Positions 7,045 to 7,896 of a stretch of 7,896 nt of DNA are shown in pieces. Within the stretch, counting starts at the first letter, position 1, and each line of letters opens with the position of its first letter. The notes beneath the pieces are model-generated. The model saw only the letters and a list, made by a program, of their open reading frames with translations. It had not been told where the DNA came from and searched no databases. A program made the position numbers and the translations under genes. The DNA comes from Dysgonamonadaceae bacterium (GTDB lineage: Bacteria > Bacteroidota > Bacteroidia > Bacteroidales > Azobacteroidaceae): positions 1-7,896 of the forward strand of contig JAITCT010000049.1 in NCBI GenBank assembly GCA_031282925.1, written 5' to 3'.

Positions 7045-7120
7045 GTCATTCCCGCGCAGGCGGGAATCCCAATATAAAATGTGCGAATCTTCACGGGATT
7101 CCCGCCTGCGCGGGAATGAC
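7045..7120. repeat. Long inverted repeat, BIME-like, family B
   Basis: Two perfect 26-nt arms (7045-7070 and 7095-7120) surround a 24-nt spacer. Each arm is itself a hairpin: after GTC, ATTCCCGC pairs with GCGGGAAT around a GCAG loop, followed by CCC. The sequence differs from the 120-212 family, but the layout (GTC, a stem opening with ATT and closing with AAT, then C's) is the same. Similar CATTCCCGC...GCGGGAATC repeats are common as dispersed elements in many bacterial genomes. Frames across it give typical nonsense such as PRRRES and RLRGND. Confidence 0.85.
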
Positions 7121-7142
7121 GGGGCACAACAAAAAGAACAGC

Positions 7143-7203
7143 AGCCGACATGGCAAACGGTGATTGAGTTTGTCGGAATCATCGTTTACCCTGTCGGCTT
7201 TTT
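7143..7203 (+). terminator. Long terminator-like stem-loop
   Basis: AGCCGACA (7143-7150) pairs with TGTCGGCT (7192-7199). After two small mismatches enclosing a GG/CC pair, AAACGGTGATT (7155-7165) pairs with AATCATCGTTT (7177-7187) with one G-U wobble. The loop is 11 nt and the stem runs into TTTTT (7199-7203) on the plus strand. This is a strong intrinsic-terminator shape, but no plus-strand gene lies directly upstream. It would serve read-through from recO (unlikely, 2.4 kb away), an unannotated RNA, or insulation of the susC promoter. Confidence 0.55.
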
Positions 7204-7252
7204 ATGAATAATTACAGTTTTTTTTTAATGATACACTTTTTTTGCTCGTTTA

Positions 7253-7284
7253 TTTGCATTTCTTAACTGTTATATGTACTTTTG
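7253..7284 (+). promoter_or_regulatory. Bacteroidota-type promoter of the susC-like gene
   Basis: A perfect -33 TTTG (7253-7256) and a perfect -7 TAnnTTTG (TACTTTTG, 7277-7284) are separated by 20 nt, the best promoter in the window. The predicted start near 7291 gives an AT-rich leader of about 50 nt before ATG 7341, without a Shine-Dalgarno site. Confidence 0.75.
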
Positions 7285-7340
7285 CTATCAAATTTATAAT
7301 AATATAATACGTATTGATATAATTAAAAAGTAATTAGAGT

Positions 7341-7896
7341 ATGACAACACGAAAAAGAAAGAAGTTTTTGAGCATGTTTGCGGCCGGATTCCTGCTATGT
7401 TATCCGGGCTGTTATGTATCAGCCGTAGGGGATTCCCCAGGCAAAACGGACGTTGTACGGCAAACGGAAAAAACGGTAACAGGAACTGTAGTAGACGTTC
7501 GGGGTGAACCGTTAATCGGGGTAAGCGTAAGTATACAAAGTACGTCAAGAGGAGTTGTAACCGACGTAAACGGGCAATATTCAATCCGTGTGCAAGACGA
7601 TAATCAAATGTTGCGGTTTTCGTACATCGGTTATAAAACGGTTACGTTAAGGGCAGGTAAAACTCCGCTTAACGTAACCATGGAAACAAGCGACAGTGCA
7701 TTGGACGAAGTGGTGGTAACGGCTTTGGGTATCAAAAAAGAGAAAAAAGCGTTGGGGTATTCGGTGCAGGACATGGGCGCTTCCGAAATTGCGAAAAATA
7801 AGACTGCCAATATCCTCAACTCATTGAGCGGAAAAATTGCCGGTGTGAATATCACGCAAACCAGCGGGGGCGCCGGAGCCGGAGCCAATATCATTT
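7341..7896 (+). CDS. SusC/RagA family TonB-linked outer membrane protein, N-terminal part
   Basis: Only the first 185 codons are in the window; the frame is still open at the edge, and family members are about 1000 residues. The product is a TonB-dependent outer-membrane channel that imports glycans or peptides with a SusD-type lipoprotein lid. Residues 1-28 look like a signal peptide (basic TRKRKK, hydrophobic core, VSA-VG cleavage). A carboxypeptidase-regulatory-like beta-sandwich follows (about 46-115: VTGTVVD, PLIGVSV, TDVNGQYSI, FSYIGYKT). Then comes the SusC hallmark LDEVVVTALGIKK (121-133), which includes the TonB-box-like segment, and the start of the plug domain (SLSGKIAGVNI at 161-171, then a Gly/Ala-rich turn). 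No STN domain precedes, so an ECF sigma/anti-sigma FecA-like circuit is unlikely. The start has a typical leader and strong promoter. A susD-like gene is expected beyond the window. The substrate cannot be read here. Confidence 0.93.
   Translation, partial: MTTRKRKKFLSMFAAGFLLCYPGCYVSAVGDSPGKTDVVRQTEKTVTGTVVDVRGEPLIGVSVSIQSTSRGVVTDVNGQYSIRVQDDNQMLRFSYIGYKTVTLRAGKTPLNVTMETSDSALDEVVVTALGIKKEKKALGYSVQDMGASEIAKNKTANILNSLSGKIAGVNITQTSGGAGAGANII

Larger units (their letters stand above)
6850..7203 (+). ncRNA. Candidate non-coding transcript between argB and susC
   Basis: This stretch has no convincing gene on either strand; its open frames are translations of the inverted repeat. It is bounded by a possible promoter and a strong terminator-like hairpin. 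Inside, TGCACGG (6934-6940) can pair with CCGTGCA (7002-7008), enclosing a hairpin of GCCTTT (6965-6970) and AAAGGC (6981-6986), before the long inverted repeat at 7045-7120. I recognise no known RNA family. The alternative is plain intergenic DNA with a repeat insertion. Confidence 0.22.

Noticed and set aside
6877..7182. 101-codon minus-strand frame and 76- and 67-codon plus-strand frames over the inverted repeat
   Set aside because: All read through the 7045-7120 repeat, giving the PRRRES/RLRGND pattern typical of spurious translations of this repeat family; there is no start context or domain.
7289..7296. Minus-strand TAAATTTG just upstream of susC
   Set aside because: It matches the -7 consensus, but there is no -33 partner, the surroundings are AT-rich, and no minus-strand gene lies downstream for several hundred bases.

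Overview
The window reads as a Bacteroidota (most likely Bacteroidales) chromosome segment. The evidence is the start of a SusC/RagA-type TonB-dependent receptor, Bacteroides-style gene products (ArgB, RecO, a THUMP methyltransferase, a secreted GH3 enzyme), A-rich leaders without Shine-Dalgarno sites, and four gene promoters matching the Bacteroidota pattern of a -33 TTTG (or TTG) and a -7 TAnnTTTG.

Layout: 1-388 is non-coding and holds a long inverted repeat (120-212) and a promoter. A lone PD-(D/E)XK nuclease gene follows (389-1456, +). The gap 1457-1769 is packed with palindromes: three short hairpins, one of them a good terminator, a 5'-truncated second copy of the long inverted repeat, and the promoter of the next gene. 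A secreted GH3 glycoside hydrolase (1770-3935, +) is followed 16 nt later by recO (3952-4686, +). Converging on these is a minus-strand operon, argB (6664-5894) followed by a THUMP-domain RNA methyltransferase (5897-4731), joined by an ATGA stop/start overlap. The 676-nt gap 6665-7340 holds the argB promoter, a second and different long inverted repeat (7045-7120), a long terminator-like stem-loop (7143-7203) and the promoter of the last gene. That gene is a susC-like receptor (7341 to the window end, +), cut off after 185 codons.

The coding content is mostly ordinary: arginine biosynthesis, rRNA modification, RecFOR repair and glycan use. The GH3 enzyme (periplasmic or outer-membrane glycan trimming) and the SusC-like importer are functionally compatible, but four housekeeping-type features separate them, so one polysaccharide utilization locus is not demonstrated.

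The less ordinary content is in the gaps. Two sequence-distinct repeat families share one design: each arm of a head-to-head pair is itself a hairpin with GTC on one side and CC on the other, like REP/BIME elements. Two copies of one family, in the same orientation, bracket the nuclease gene, and their arm hairpins differ by a paired, pairing-preserving change. A possible non-coding transcript lies between argB and the susC-like gene. No CRISPR array, tRNA, rRNA or transposase gene was seen.
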